A stretch of 64,000 nucleotides of DNA from Armatimonadota bacterium (GCA_030601885.1 JAUWAU010000010.1:124001-188000), one strand, 5' to 3'. Counted from the first letter of the stretch, positions 35,321 to 44,182 are shown. Numbers and translations: made by a program. Notes: generated by a model not told the origin, from the letters alone.

Positions 35321-37936
35321 ATGAAGATGCGCTTGCTTGGCGCCTTGGCCGCAGTGGCTCTTAGTGGGGCTATCGCCTGGGCGGAGGAATTCGCTCTGGT
35401 AGATACCTTCGATCGCCCCGATGCCCTCTACCACGGTCACCACTGGGAGACGCTTAATCCGGGATACTGGAAGGCCCAGGACCACGCCCTGCGGCGACGA
35501 CTTCAGAACGTCGGCAACAAGAACCCTATCACCAACTTCCCATGGCATTGGTCCAGCGGCGGCAAGGAGGCCGAGCTGCGGACACGGGACCGGACCCCCA
35601 ATCTACCCATGGGCATGATCTGGCGACGGGACTGGAAACTGACGGGAAACTACACCGTGCAGGCAACGTTTACGGTGCGCAATCTCTGCCCTGAGGGCCG
35701 CGGCGAGCAAGACGGATACATGGGCGTGTGCTTCGGCGGGGAGTGCCTTTACGAGAGCCGGAACTTCCGAAACCCGAAGCCCGGAGCCGGCTCCTGGATG
35801 GCTACTTGGCACAAGGACGGCACATTCGGCCTCTATGACCACGGCACAAACGGAAAGCCGGTTCGCGATGACTCGCACAGGCCAGGGCCGCAACTCAAGG
35901 CGGGGGACGAAGTTCGGATCGAGGTCCAGGTCACCGGAGGCGACAGCGAGACGGCTACCGTCACTGCACGAATCCGTCACGCGGAGGCCCTTGAAACGGT
36001 GAGCGTTCGCGACGTCAGCCGCGAGCTCTACACCGACGGCTACTTCGGTTTGGCCTGCTACGGCTCCCTGGACTTCGAGGTGAACCGGGTGGAGATCGCG
36101 GCTGGCGACAACCGGGCGACCCCTCTGCGCCTGAACGAGCTGCACGTCTGCTATCCGCTCGGCGATACGCTCAAGCTGATTGATGGGAGGTGGACGTGCA
36201 AGTTCGTGGCGCTATTTCGCAGCGAGGGCGAGAAGGTCGAGATCCGCGTCGCCAATTCATCCGACCCGCGGGGCGGCTGGGAGCGTGTCCCCGTCGCCGG
36301 CTCGGCCTCGATCGTGGACAATGAATGGCGCCGCTATACTGCGGTGATCGATGTCGCGATGCCCGTCAGTCCGGCGGAGAAGACCCTCTACTACACCGTG
36401 TGGAAAGACGGCGTGGACGTCACGGCAGACCCGCGACCGGCCGACCCCGAGCGAGGCTACCTCGGGCCGAAAACGTACGTCGGACGGCTGCCGCGGCTCA
36501 CGGCGCCGTATCGCGTCTGCACATTGGGGGGACATGCCATCCACGGCGGCGGCACCACGCTGCCGCGGGCGGGCACGTATCAGGAGAACTGGGTCCACGG
36601 CCAGCCAACGCAGAACGCCTATAGGTACTTCGAGGACTACAACTTCCAGATCGTCAACTGGGAGGACGACGTCTGGTACCTGGAGCTCCTGTTTCCCCCG
36701 CCGAGCACGGACGACGCCTACAAGATAATCGCCCTGACCATCGCCAACCCGACTACTCGCTGGCAGATGATGCGCCACTGGAACATCATCAACCCCGGCG
36801 ACCACGACTACGGCATGGACGACGTCAAGGGCCCCGAGCAGATCCTGGTGCGCAAGTTCGACGACCTGGGACAGGACTCCGAGTACATGCGCCGCAACTT
36901 CGACATCAACCATCACCTCGTGCAGGGCCTCGAGGAGCGCATCGGCGACGAGAATCCAAAGGATTGGCGCCGCTGGAAAATGCCCAACGGGGATTTCTCC
37001 ATCGTCGTGCTCGAGTCCCGGCTGTGGCGTTCCTCCCAGGACACCAACATCTGGGTCAACGGCGGCTGGGGCCACAAGCGCGCGCTCTACGACCGCCGCG
37101 ATCCCACCCGGGCGCTGCTCGGCGAGGAGCAGTTCGCCTGGCTGCAGGAGATCGTTCGCACTGACACCTCGCCGTGGATCCTGCTCAGCGGAATCAACTG
37201 CATGCACCCCATCTTCACCGGTCGCCTCACCGATCCGGAAACAGGGATGCGATTCGCCCAGGAGGACCGGGTCTCCGCCGACTATGCCGCCTGGTGCGCT
37301 GCCGGTATCGACCGGGTGCTGGAGCTCCTCGGCGGACGCCCCGGCATCCTGAGCGTCTACGGTGATATCCACTTAGCGTGCGTCGTGGAGGACAAGAGGC
37401 AGCGCGTCATCGAGTCCTCCTGCGGGCCCATCGGCCGCGGCGGCTCACGCCGCCTCAAGGAGGACTGGGCGCCGGAGATGACCGACTACGACGGGCGCGA
37501 GGTGCGAATCCACGCCCTGTATCACAACAAGTTCGACACGCCGGATCTTCACCCGCGCGAGGGCCCGCCGCACTGGAACTTCCTGGAGAAGGAGTTCGAC
37601 CCGCGTGGCGAGGAGCCGACGCTGACGTTGAAGATCCGCAACATCATCGATCCCCCCTCGGCGGGTCCGCGCGGCGGCGGGGAGATCGATCGCGCCGCCG
37701 CGACTATGGGAAGGCCCCCGAGCTGCTCACTGCCGAAGCTCAAGACCTTGCGGAACGCCGACGTCACTTTCCAGACGATGGACCGACGCCCCCTCCGCGG
37801 CGCGCGCAGCCTGCCCAACGGCGTCGTCCCTGTGACGACGCTGATCGACGTCCCGCCGGGCGCCAAGATCCTGATGACCGCCACCGATGGCCGCAAAGCC
37901 GACGCCCAGGTCGTCACCACACGAGCCCTACAGTAG
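35321..37936 (+). CDS. Secreted PhoD-like metallophosphatase with a long N-terminal binding region
   Basis: 871 residues from the ATG at 35321 (GAGGAG 7 nt upstream), with a signal peptide ending near IAWA-EEF. The first 260 residues are beta-rich (YTVQATFTVRNLC, GYFGLACYGSLDFEVNRVEI), like a LamG/DUF1080 module; a second small beta domain follows. From about residue 395 the PhoD-type fold appears: FDDLGQDSEYMRRNFDINHH, GEEQFAWLQEIVRTDTSPWI, a SGINCMHP strand and SVYGDIHLACVV with the GD..H metal motif. The usual tandem DDHE and Tyr/Cys motifs are weak (NPGDHDYGMDD), so metal content is open. It could act on phosphate or sulfate esters. The TAG stop lies in a palindrome. Confidence 0.7.
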   Translation: MKMRLLGALAAVALSGAIAWAEEFALVDTFDRPDALYHGHHWETLNPGYWKAQDHALRRRLQNVGNKNPITNFPWHWSSGGKEAELRTRDRTPNLPMGMIWRRDWKLTGNYTVQATFTVRNLCPEGRGEQDGYMGVCFGGECLYESRNFRNPKPGAGSWMATWHKDGTFGLYDHGTNGKPVRDDSHRPGPQLKAGDEVRIEVQVTGGDSETATVTARIRHAEALETVSVRDVSRELYTDGYFGLACYGSLDFEVNRVEIAAGDNRATPLRLNELHVCYPLGDTLKLIDGRWTCKFVALFRSEGEKVEIRVANSSDPRGGWERVPVAGSASIVDNEWRRYTAVIDVAMPVSPAEKTLYYTVWKDGVDVTADPRPADPERGYLGPKTYVGRLPRLTAPYRVCTLGGHAIHGGGTTLPRAGTYQENWVHGQPTQNAYRYFEDYNFQIVNWEDDVWYLELLFPPPSTDDAYKIIALTIANPTTRWQMMRHWNIINPGDHDYGMDDVKGPEQILVRKFDDLGQDSEYMRRNFDINHHLVQGLEERIGDENPKDWRRWKMPNGDFSIVVLESRLWRSSQDTNIWVNGGWGHKRALYDRRDPTRALLGEEQFAWLQEIVRTDTSPWILLSGINCMHPIFTGRLTDPETGMRFAQEDRVSADYAAWCAAGIDRVLELLGGRPGILSVYGDIHLACVVEDKRQRVIESSCGPIGRGGSRRLKEDWAPEMTDYDGREVRIHALYHNKFDTPDLHPREGPPHWNFLEKEFDPRGEEPTLTLKIRNIIDPPSAGPRGGGEIDRAAATMGRPPSCSLPKLKTLRNADVTFQTMDRRPLRGARSLPNGVVPVTTLIDVPPGAKILMTATDGRKADAQVVTTRALQ

Positions 37937-37958
37937 GGGCGAGGCTCTGCCGTCGCCC
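37934..37958. repeat. TAGGGGCGA-family hairpin overlapping a stop codon
   Basis: GGGCGA-GGC (37937-37945) pairs with GCC-TCGCCC (37949-37958) around TCT with one bulged G. The first bases are the TAG stop of the PhoD-like gene, as in the palindrome at 68-96. No U-tract follows, and the next sulfatase starts 31 bp on, so readthrough is likely. Confidence 0.65.
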
Positions 37959-37989
37959 GCCTCGAACGCCGACGAAAGAGGCGACGCTC

Positions 37990-39426
37990 ATGCACCGACG
38001 TGACTTCATCGGGAGCCTGGGATTCGCATTCATCGGGTCCGCTCTCTCCCGTGCGGCAGAGGGGCCGACTTCCGCGGGTAAGCCCAACATCATCCTCTGC
38101 ATGGCCGACGACCTGGGCTGGCGCGACACGGGATACAACGGGCATCCGATATTGCAGACCCCGAATCTGGACGACATGGCCCAGAGCGGCCTTCGCTTCG
38201 ACCGCTTCTACGCCGGCGCGCCCGTCTGCTCACCCACCCGCGGCAGCGTCCTGACCGGCCGACACCCGTACCGCTACGGCGTCTTCACCGCCAATGCCGG
38301 CCATCTGCGCAAGGACGAGATCGGCCTGGCGGAAGTGCTCAAGGAAGAGGGCTATACGACCGGGCATTTCGGCAAGTGGCATCTCGGAACGCTCACCCCG
38401 GACTACTCCGGCAAGGGGCCCAAGCGGAAGCCGGAGGAGAACTACATGACGCCCGGCATGAGCGGCTTCGACGAGTGGTTCTCCACCGAGTACGCCGTGG
38501 CCACCTGGGATCCCTATGATCCGGCGAACAAGCACGGCGGGACATTCGACACGCGCAACCTCTACTGGCACAACGGGAAGAATGTCACCGAGCCGCTGGA
38601 AGGCTGCGACTCGCGCATCATCATGGACAAGGCGATCCCGTTCGTTGAGGGCGCGGTCAAGCGGCGCAAGCCGTTCTTCGCTGTCATCTGGTTCCATGCA
38701 CCGCACGCTCCCGTCGTCGGCGGCGAAGAGTACCTGAAGCGCTACCCGAACTGCACTGAGAACGAGCAGCATTACTACGGAGTCGTGACTGCACTGGATG
38801 AGCAGGTCGGGCGTTTACGTGGGAAGCTGCGCGAGCTCGGCGTGGCGGATAATACGATGCTGTGGTTCTGCAGCGACAACGGCCCCGAGGGCAATCCGAC
38901 CGAGAAAGGGCGCTATCAGGGGTCCGCCGGTCCGTTTCGGGGCCGCAAACGCAGCCTCTACGAGGGCGGCGTTCGCGTACCAGGCATCCTCGAATGGCCG
39001 ACAAAGATCCGTGAGCCCCGCGTGGTCGATGTGCCGTGCGTCACCAGCGACTGCTTCCCCACCGTTCTCGACGTGCTCGGATACAAGCTCAAGGGCAAGC
39101 CCCGGCCATACGACGGCATCAGCCTCGTGCCGGTCATCGAGGGCAATATGAGCGAGCGCCCCCGCCCCATCGGCTTCCAGTCCAGCGGAGTGGCCACCCT
39201 CAATGACAACCGCTACAAGCTCGTCCACAACCCCAGCGGGAAGAGGCACAGATCCGACAATGGTACGGTCGAGCCGGCCATTCACGAGCTCTATGACATC
39301 ATCGCCGATCCGTCCGAGACGAAGAACATCGCCGCCGAGCACCCGGAGATCGTGGCGAAGATGAAGCGCATCCTGGCCGAGTGGCAGGCGTCCTGTGAGG
39401 CCAGCCTCGTCGGGAACGACTACTGA
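37990..39426 (+). CDS. Exported sulfatase (Cys80-type)
   Basis: 478 residues from the ATG at 37990 (GAGG 8 nt upstream). A short Tat-like leader (HRRDFIGSLGFAFIGSALS) is followed by NIILCMADDLGWRDTGYNGH, with the metal-binding Asp pair, and the formylglycine signature C-S-P-T-R at Cys80 (SVLTGRHPYRYG). HFGKWHLGTL carries the conserved Lys/His of the active site and CSDNGPEG the second metal Asp/Asn. Length and motif order fit arylsulfatase A-like enzymes acting on sulfated sugars. It lies 53 bp after the PhoD-like gene and 164 bp before the next sulfatase, so all three may form one transcript. Confidence 0.93.
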   Translation: MHRRDFIGSLGFAFIGSALSRAAEGPTSAGKPNIILCMADDLGWRDTGYNGHPILQTPNLDDMAQSGLRFDRFYAGAPVCSPTRGSVLTGRHPYRYGVFTANAGHLRKDEIGLAEVLKEEGYTTGHFGKWHLGTLTPDYSGKGPKRKPEENYMTPGMSGFDEWFSTEYAVATWDPYDPANKHGGTFDTRNLYWHNGKNVTEPLEGCDSRIIMDKAIPFVEGAVKRRKPFFAVIWFHAPHAPVVGGEEYLKRYPNCTENEQHYYGVVTALDEQVGRLRGKLRELGVADNTMLWFCSDNGPEGNPTEKGRYQGSAGPFRGRKRSLYEGGVRVPGILEWPTKIREPRVVDVPCVTSDCFPTVLDVLGYKLKGKPRPYDGISLVPVIEGNMSERPRPIGFQSSGVATLNDNRYKLVHNPSGKRHRSDNGTVEPAIHELYDIIADPSETKNIAAEHPEIVAKMKRILAEWQASCEASLVGNDY

Positions 39427-39439
39427 TCTCCTCTGCTCG

Positions 39440-39455
39440 GCGGACGTACGTCCGC
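39440..39455. repeat. 16-bp perfect palindrome
   Basis: GCGGACGTACGTCCGC is self-complementary over all 16 bases and lies 13 bp after the sulfatase stop, in the 164-bp gap before the next sulfatase. It may be a protein-binding operator or part of a weak 3' structure; there is no U-tract. Confidence 0.5.
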
Positions 39456-39590
39456 TGGAACACGCGCATGGGCGTCATGGAGCAGTTAACGCTCTTTGTC
39501 GGAGTCCTTATCATGCCCACAACTCCGGGGCTCTCCGCGCGGGGAGCACAGGGGCACCCCGGCCTTGCATAGGAAAGAGCGTGAACACAA

Positions 39591-40940
39591 ATGCGAACTA
39601 AAGAGCCTTTGAATCGGAGAGAGTTTCTGTCAGCAGCGGTGGCCTCCGCGGCAGGAGCGAGCCTCGTCGGCTCGGCCTGGGGGCAAGGCAGGAACAACGG
39701 AGGCAACCAGAAGCCCAACATCGTGGTCATCGTCTCCGATGACCAGGGATACGCAGACGCAAGCTGTTATGAGCATCCCGAGGAAGTCAGCACGCCCAAT
39801 ACGGATCGACTCGCCCGGGAGGGCGTGCGACTGACGGACGGTTACGCGAGCGCCTGGGTCTGCGCCCCGACGAGAGCGGGCCTGGTGACCGGCCGCTATC
39901 AGCAGCGGTTCGGTTTCTATACGGCCGGCGATTCCAGGATCGGGCTGCCTCTGAGCGAGACCACGGTGGCCGATGCGCTCAAGAAAGAGGGGTACGCCAC
40001 GGGCGTGATCGGCAAATGGCACCTGGGCATTGAGCCCGAGTACCATCCCTTGCGGCGGGGATTCGACGAGTTCTACGGTTTCCTGGGGCACGGGGCCCAT
40101 GACTATTTCGATCTAAGCATCACGGACGCGTACACTTCGATCTATCGCAATGAGAAGCCGGTCAGCGACACCGGTTATCTCACGGACAACCTGACTCGCG
40201 AAGCCGTGTCGTTTATCGAGCGCCATCGTGAACGTCCTTTCTTCCTGTATCTCCCGTACAGCGCAGTGCACTGGCCGCTGCAGGCGCCGGAGGAGGACAT
40301 CAAGCGTTTCAATACAGGGGATGCCGAGCGGGACATCTATCTGGCAATGCTCGCGCGGATGGATGAGGGGATTGGCCAAGTGTTGACTGCCCTGAGGCGA
40401 ACTGAGGTCGATGACAATACGCTTATCTTCTTCTTCTCCGACAACGGCGGCGCCAAGAAGAACCACGCCAACAACGGCGTCTTGCGCGACTACAAACAGA
40501 GCGCGTACGAAGGCGGGATTCGAGTTCCGTTCATCGTGCGCTGGCCGGGGAGGCTGCCAGAGGCAGCGGTGTGCTCGGAACCGATCATCTGTCTCGACAT
40601 CATGCCCACTATCATCTCAGCCGTCGGCGCGGAGCTTCCTGGCGGCCGCGTCTATGACGGCAAGGACATGCTCCCCGTTCTTCGCGGCGAAGCGAAAGAG
40701 TCACTGCACGAGGCGCTGTTCTGGGACGGCGGGGCTGACCAGTGGGCGGTCCGAGCCGGCAAGTGGAAGCTCGTGTATCGAGGGGGCTCCCTGGGGCTCT
40801 ATGATCTTGAGGCCGACATCGGCGAAACAGACAACGTCGCAGAGCGCAATCCGCAAATCGTTGATCGTCTGAAGCGAACCTATGCAGCCTGGAAGAAGCA
40901 GATGGCGCCCCGGATCCGGAGGTCGCGAGACAGGAGGTAG
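39591..40940 (+). CDS. Tat-exported sulfatase (Cys91-type)
   Basis: 449 residues with a Tat signal (LNRREFLSAAVASAAGASLV). The catalytic core begins NIVVIVSDDQGYADASCYEH; the formylglycine motif is C-A-P-T-R at Cys91 followed by AGLVTGR; VIGKWHLG gives the conserved Lys and His; FFFSDNGGAKKNHANNG contains the second metal Asp/Asn. The C-terminal half (LFWDGGADQWAVRAGKWKLV, LYDLEADIGETDN) is the usual sulfatase small domain. It resembles N-acetylgalactosamine-6-sulfatase-like bacterial enzymes, but the ester position is not predictable here. Last gene of the + strand run; a hairpin at 40964-40981 separates it from the convergent M14 gene. Confidence 0.93.
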   Translation: MRTKEPLNRREFLSAAVASAAGASLVGSAWGQGRNNGGNQKPNIVVIVSDDQGYADASCYEHPEEVSTPNTDRLAREGVRLTDGYASAWVCAPTRAGLVTGRYQQRFGFYTAGDSRIGLPLSETTVADALKKEGYATGVIGKWHLGIEPEYHPLRRGFDEFYGFLGHGAHDYFDLSITDAYTSIYRNEKPVSDTGYLTDNLTREAVSFIERHRERPFFLYLPYSAVHWPLQAPEEDIKRFNTGDAERDIYLAMLARMDEGIGQVLTALRRTEVDDNTLIFFFSDNGGAKKNHANNGVLRDYKQSAYEGGIRVPFIVRWPGRLPEAAVCSEPIICLDIMPTIISAVGAELPGGRVYDGKDMLPVLRGEAKESLHEALFWDGGADQWAVRAGKWKLVYRGGSLGLYDLEADIGETDNVAERNPQIVDRLKRTYAAWKKQMAPRIRRSRDRR

Positions 40941-40963
40941 TCGGTACGCGACGGGAAACTGGA

Positions 40964-40981
40964 GACCAGATGCGTCTGGTC
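40964..40981. terminator. Hairpin between convergent genes
   Basis: GACCAGA (40964-40970) and TCTGGTC (40975-40981) pair perfectly around TGCG in the 106-bp gap between the sulfatase and the M14 peptidase, both of which end here. There is no U-tract, so its role as a shared terminator is tentative. Confidence 0.35.
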
Positions 40982-41046
40982 CTGGAGGCTCTCTGCGATG
41001 GCGCCTGGCCACCGCACGATGCCGTCCCTCTTCGCGACTGACTCGT

Positions 41047-42690
41047 CTAATCCGGCTTCGGCACGCTGGCCCTCACGTTGCCGCCGGTTCCGCCGAGCAC
41101 GCGCAGCTCGCACAGCGAATCCCTCGGTTCCTCCACCGATACGAACCACTCGAGATCGCGACCGTCCGTGATGCCTGCCAGATGGCCGAGCGAATGGTGG
41201 CCGGTTTGCGAGAGGAGCTTCACACCGCCCGCACGACGGAACTGCACTCGCACGGTCTTGAGTCGTTTCAGACCGCGGCCTTTGCCGGACACGTGCGTCG
41301 GGAATTGGCCGCGGTTGGCCACACGGGCGCGAATGCGATAGACCTCTTCCCCGACGCGATCCACGCCGATGTCCTCAATGACCACCCGCGGGTGCCGCTC
41401 GGCGTGTGCGAGCGTGAACCGGTACGTGCCCCTGGCGATCTTCCTGAGGTCGCTCAGCGTCGGACCGGCCAGATACTTGCGCAGCAGGCCCCCGATCTGC
41501 ACCGGACCGAGCTGTGGGTGATCGAAGTAGGTCCACCGGGCAAAGATCCGGTCCCGCTTCTTCTGCTTGTCCCACCACTTCATCATGCGACGCGTGAGGG
41601 CTTCCTGCTCTTGCTCGTCCTTCACCGCGAAGATGTCTTTGGTTGTGATGCCGGCGCTGTTCAGGAGCATGCCGAGCTCGAACTCAAACACGAACAGCCC
41701 CAGGTGCTGGTAGCCGAAGTTGTGGAAATGTCCGCGGAGGTTGATGTCTCTCGCGTTGTCGCGATGGTACTTGACCACGGGGATCACGGGGAACCCCGTG
41801 TGCTTGGCGCCGATCTCGGCCAGCTCCTGCATGACCTTGACATCGCCGGCGTCCAGGTCGTCCTCCGAGCCCGTCGAGGGGGGACGCAGCACGGCGTTGG
41901 GGCCGTTATGGTAGCCGAGCACGCCGAATATGTTGGGGCGGCTGAAGATGAAATCCGCCAATGCGCGCAGCTCGATTTCACTGAAAGGGAAGTCGCCCGC
42001 GCCGGCCTGCTCGGGCTCGGGCCGCCAGTCATACGACCAGTTGCGGTTCCAGTCGAAGCGGCGCCCCTCAACGCTGATCCGGTCCGTCCCGTCCCACTCA
42101 TGGATCATGCCCTCAGGCAGTGTCCGATAGTACGGGGGCTTGCTGTCCTTGGTGCGGCGAATGAGGAGACGTTTGTCCTTGGGGTCAGCCACGAAGGGAC
42201 CGTTCGGGTGCTCCATGCGCATGGTGAGGATCAGGCCATCGCCATTCACGTCTTCCTGGTACAGCGTATTGGGCACACGCTCGGATCGGTCCGTCCGGCT
42301 GCGGATGGTGCCGGACGTGGTCACGGCGAACTCCGCGCCGTCCGGGTTGATGCGCGGCACGATGTAGAAGGCGACGCGCTTGAGTATGGCGGATCGGGCG
42401 TGGTCCGCCACGAGCTGGCGGGCGGTGTACAGAGCCGCATGAGTCCCCGACAGCTCTGTCGCGTGGATGTTGCCCTGGATGAGGTACGCGGGCTTGTCCT
42501 CGGCCGCACCCGTCGAGGCGTCCGTGATAGTCAGCATGTGGATCGCCCGTCCCTCACGAGAGTCGCCAATGGACGTGAGCGACACCAGATTGGGCCGACT
42601 CCCGGCCAGTGCCTCGACGAACCGGGTGAGTTCGTCGTAGGTGAAGAAGTGTTGGAAGGGCAGCGTCGGCGTTCTCTTCCCACGGGGCAT
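41047..42690 (-). CDS. M14-family metallocarboxypeptidase
   Basis: 547 residues from the ATG at 42690 with AAAGGAG 7 nt upstream. No signal peptide is evident, which is unusual for digestive members. The zinc motif HxxE is seen as GNIHATE (His76, Glu79), with a third His in GYHNGPNAVL (about 260) and a catalytic Glu in FEFELGM (about 338). IVPRINPDGAEF and RRFDWNRNWSYDWRPE are substrate-pocket segments typical of M14 proteins. The last 150 residues form a beta domain. Known members trim C-terminal residues from peptides or cell-wall stems. It is transcribed away from the accessory block whose left direct repeat begins 21 bp from its start codon. Confidence 0.88.
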   Translation of the reverse strand: MPRGKRTPTLPFQHFFTYDELTRFVEALAGSRPNLVSLTSIGDSREGRAIHMLTITDASTGAAEDKPAYLIQGNIHATELSGTHAALYTARQLVADHARSAILKRVAFYIVPRINPDGAEFAVTTSGTIRSRTDRSERVPNTLYQEDVNGDGLILTMRMEHPNGPFVADPKDKRLLIRRTKDSKPPYYRTLPEGMIHEWDGTDRISVEGRRFDWNRNWSYDWRPEPEQAGAGDFPFSEIELRALADFIFSRPNIFGVLGYHNGPNAVLRPPSTGSEDDLDAGDVKVMQELAEIGAKHTGFPVIPVVKYHRDNARDINLRGHFHNFGYQHLGLFVFEFELGMLLNSAGITTKDIFAVKDEQEQEALTRRMMKWWDKQKKRDRIFARWTYFDHPQLGPVQIGGLLRKYLAGPTLSDLRKIARGTYRFTLAHAERHPRVVIEDIGVDRVGEEVYRIRARVANRGQFPTHVSGKGRGLKRLKTVRVQFRRAGGVKLLSQTGHHSLGHLAGITDGRDLEWFVSVEEPRDSLCELRVLGGTGGNVRASVPKPD

Positions 42691-42710
42691 GGGAGGGCTC
42701 CTTTGCTCCG

Positions 42711-42744
42711 ATAATTTAGTATGGCGTCCCCGGACTTACGGGAG
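42711..42744 (+). repeat. Direct repeat A bounding the accessory segment
   Basis: The segment starting ATAATTTAGTATGG and continuing with CCCCGGACTTACGGGA matches 44502-44535 in the same orientation at about 28 of 33 positions with one gap. The two copies flank a 1.76-kb stretch with the toxin-antitoxin pair and the NYN fragment. Confidence 0.65.
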
Positions 42745-42906
42745 CCAACTGCCCGGGGTGACCACTACATGGGGAATCGGGTGAGCCGGAAGTTCCACAA
42801 GCCGACATGCCGTTGGCTGCCGACGACGAACGCCGTCACGTTGCGCGGGAGCCGTGAGGAGATCATCGTTCAGGGATACGTCCCGTGCCAAAGGTGCAAT
42901 CCGTAG
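42721..42906 (+). pseudogene. Ada/SNase-tail-like zinc-binding fragment
   Basis: The 61-codon frame begins with the ATG formed inside direct repeat A and has no ribosome site of its own. Its last 43 residues (NRVSRKFHKPTCRWLPTTNA ... GYVPCQRCNP) match the small zinc-binding tail found at the end of thermonuclease- and ComEC-like proteins and in Ada-type modules, with His-x-Pro-x-Cys and Cys-x-x-Cys as likely ligands. Normally this tail follows a larger domain. I infer that the repeat boundary removed the rest of the gene. It could alternatively be a small stand-alone zinc protein. Confidence 0.55.
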
Positions 42907-43031
42907 GGGCAGAGCCGAGGAACTGGGCCTGGCGTCCACACGGGACGCAAGGCCTATCATCACGCACACGCCCTGCAAGGCGTCAGCCGACGGTGCTGCT
43001 CTCGCGGTACAGGGAGCCAGCGCGGTACTGG

Positions 43032-43059
43032 TTGCAGGTATGCCGCGCCGACGTATAAT
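43032..43059 (+). promoter_or_regulatory. Possible antisense promoter at the toxin 3' end
   Basis: TTGCAG (43032-43037), a 16-nt spacer and TATAAT (43054-43059) on the + strand would fire into the 3' end of the - strand toxin gene. The -10 is perfect and the -35 differs at two positions. It could yield an RNA antisense to the toxin-antitoxin message, but it may be fortuitous. Confidence 0.35.
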
Positions 43060-43430
43060 CATCCGCGCTTGAAGACCTGCTTGTGCGAACCGAGGGCAAG
43101 GAAGACGACCTGATTCGAGTTCTCGGCCTCGCCGCCGCAGCAGTCATTGATGCCCTGCGCGCGAAATCCCTTCTCCCCCCACTCTCGACACCAGCCAAAG
43201 ATCAGAATGATGTCCCCGTTTGCCTTCCGGTCCCTCTTTCCCCGCCAGTCGATTCCGTGCTTCTTGTCGAGCAGATGGCTCTTCCGTTCCGGGACGAAGC
43301 AGATGCGCTCAATGGCGAGTACTATCTGCTGTTGCCTACTTCGGAACTTCTTCGATGCAAAGAGATCCCTGAACTCCTGCGTATAGATCGGCCTGTATGG
43401 TGCATCGTCAACAGATTCCGGCAGCATCAT
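43059..43430 (-). CDS. Putative RelE-fold toxin of a Panacea-type toxin-antitoxin pair
   Basis: 123 residues. The start ATG overlaps the stop of the upstream antitoxin gene (ATGA at 43430-43427), so translation is coupled. The sequence fits a compact RelE/HigB-like fold: a helical first third (PIYTQEFRDLFASKKF, QQIVLAIERICF), a basic central strand DWRGKRDRKANGDIILIFGW, and a C-terminal strand VVFLALGSHKQVF. Arg/Lys-rich strands and a late His are the usual RNA-cleaving elements, but no residue can be assigned as catalytic. Known Panacea-associated toxins include RelE-like mRNA interferases. No database comparison was possible. Confidence 0.6.
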   Translation of the reverse strand: MMLPESVDDAPYRPIYTQEFRDLFASKKFRSRQQQIVLAIERICFVPERKSHLLDKKHGIDWRGKRDRKANGDIILIFGWCREWGEKGFRAQGINDCCGGEAENSNQVVFLALGSHKQVFKRG

Positions 43431-43993
43431 GGCGCAGTCTCGTGCCGGGTTCGTAACTGCCTCTCTGCACGAGCGACGGATTCCTGTAGTTCGGGATCAG
43501 ACATAACCGCGTCCTGGACATGCGCATCGGCGAGCGGGTCGTCATCCAGTCGGCTGAAGTCAATGGGTGCGCCTTCGGTCAGTAGGCGCGCAAATGGTTC
43601 GCTATGCACAATGGCCACCAATTGCTTGGCGGACCGTCCGCCCCAGTTCCGCACGGCCCGGGCGACTGTCGCCTCCTCTTGCACAGACAAGGCTGTGCCG
43701 CTCGCACAGACTGCGAGTGTGTATGTGTGTTCGGGATACGGATGAAGGAGGCCGGGCGCATGATACTCGTGCTCGACATCATGCATTGCTGCTGCCCGAT
43801 CAGGAATATCCCAGGCAACCGGCCCCAGTTCGGCGCAGTAGTATGTTAGGTCGCTGATTGTCTTGCCGAACGTCTCGTAGTGCTCGTAGTCGCAGAGGAA
43901 CACGAGCTTGATCAATTGCGTCTTGTTGAGTTTGCGCCCGGGGACTTTGCTGAGGAGACTGCGAATCAGCGCATCAAGGCCGGTGCGGCTCAT
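43427..43993 (-). CDS. Panacea (DUF4065/SocA-like) antitoxin
   Basis: 188 residues from the ATG at 43993 (AGGGGG 7 nt upstream; a GTG at 43999 is also in frame). The N-terminal half matches the Panacea domain: LNKTQLIKLVFLCDYEHYET, then FGKTISDLTYYCAELGPVAW with the conserved Y..x..GP turn that ends the second part of the fold, and a helix IPDRAAAMHD. The C-terminal 90 residues are helical with an acidic stretch (FSRLDDDPLADAHVQDAV). Panacea proteins neutralise many unrelated toxins and some adapt substrates to proteases. Here the gene precedes a small RelE-like gene with a 4-nt overlap, the usual antitoxin-first order. Confidence 0.78.
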   Translation of the reverse strand: MSRTGLDALIRSLLSKVPGRKLNKTQLIKLVFLCDYEHYETFGKTISDLTYYCAELGPVAWDIPDRAAAMHDVEHEYHAPGLLHPYPEHTYTLAVCASGTALSVQEEATVARAVRNWGGRSAKQLVAIVHSEPFARLLTEGAPIDFSRLDDDPLADAHVQDAVMSDPELQESVARAERQLRTRHETAP

Positions 43994-44182
43994 GCCCACA
44001 CCCCCTTCTGTATCCTTAACGTAGACGCACCCGTATTGTTCTTGGCCGCGCCGAGAACCTTTCCTTGCGACACATTACCACGCACCAGCAATGTAATCAA
44101 GTATTCGCCGAAACACTACTCCGGCCTCCCGATATTCCACGCACCTGTGTCAAGTGTATAGTCGTGAAGAAGAAAGCCCTGT

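Noticed and set aside
40882-42714. 610-codon + strand ORF opposite the M14 peptidase
   Set aside because: The - frame has HxxE and FEFELG with a good ribosome site; the + frame is an antisense shadow.
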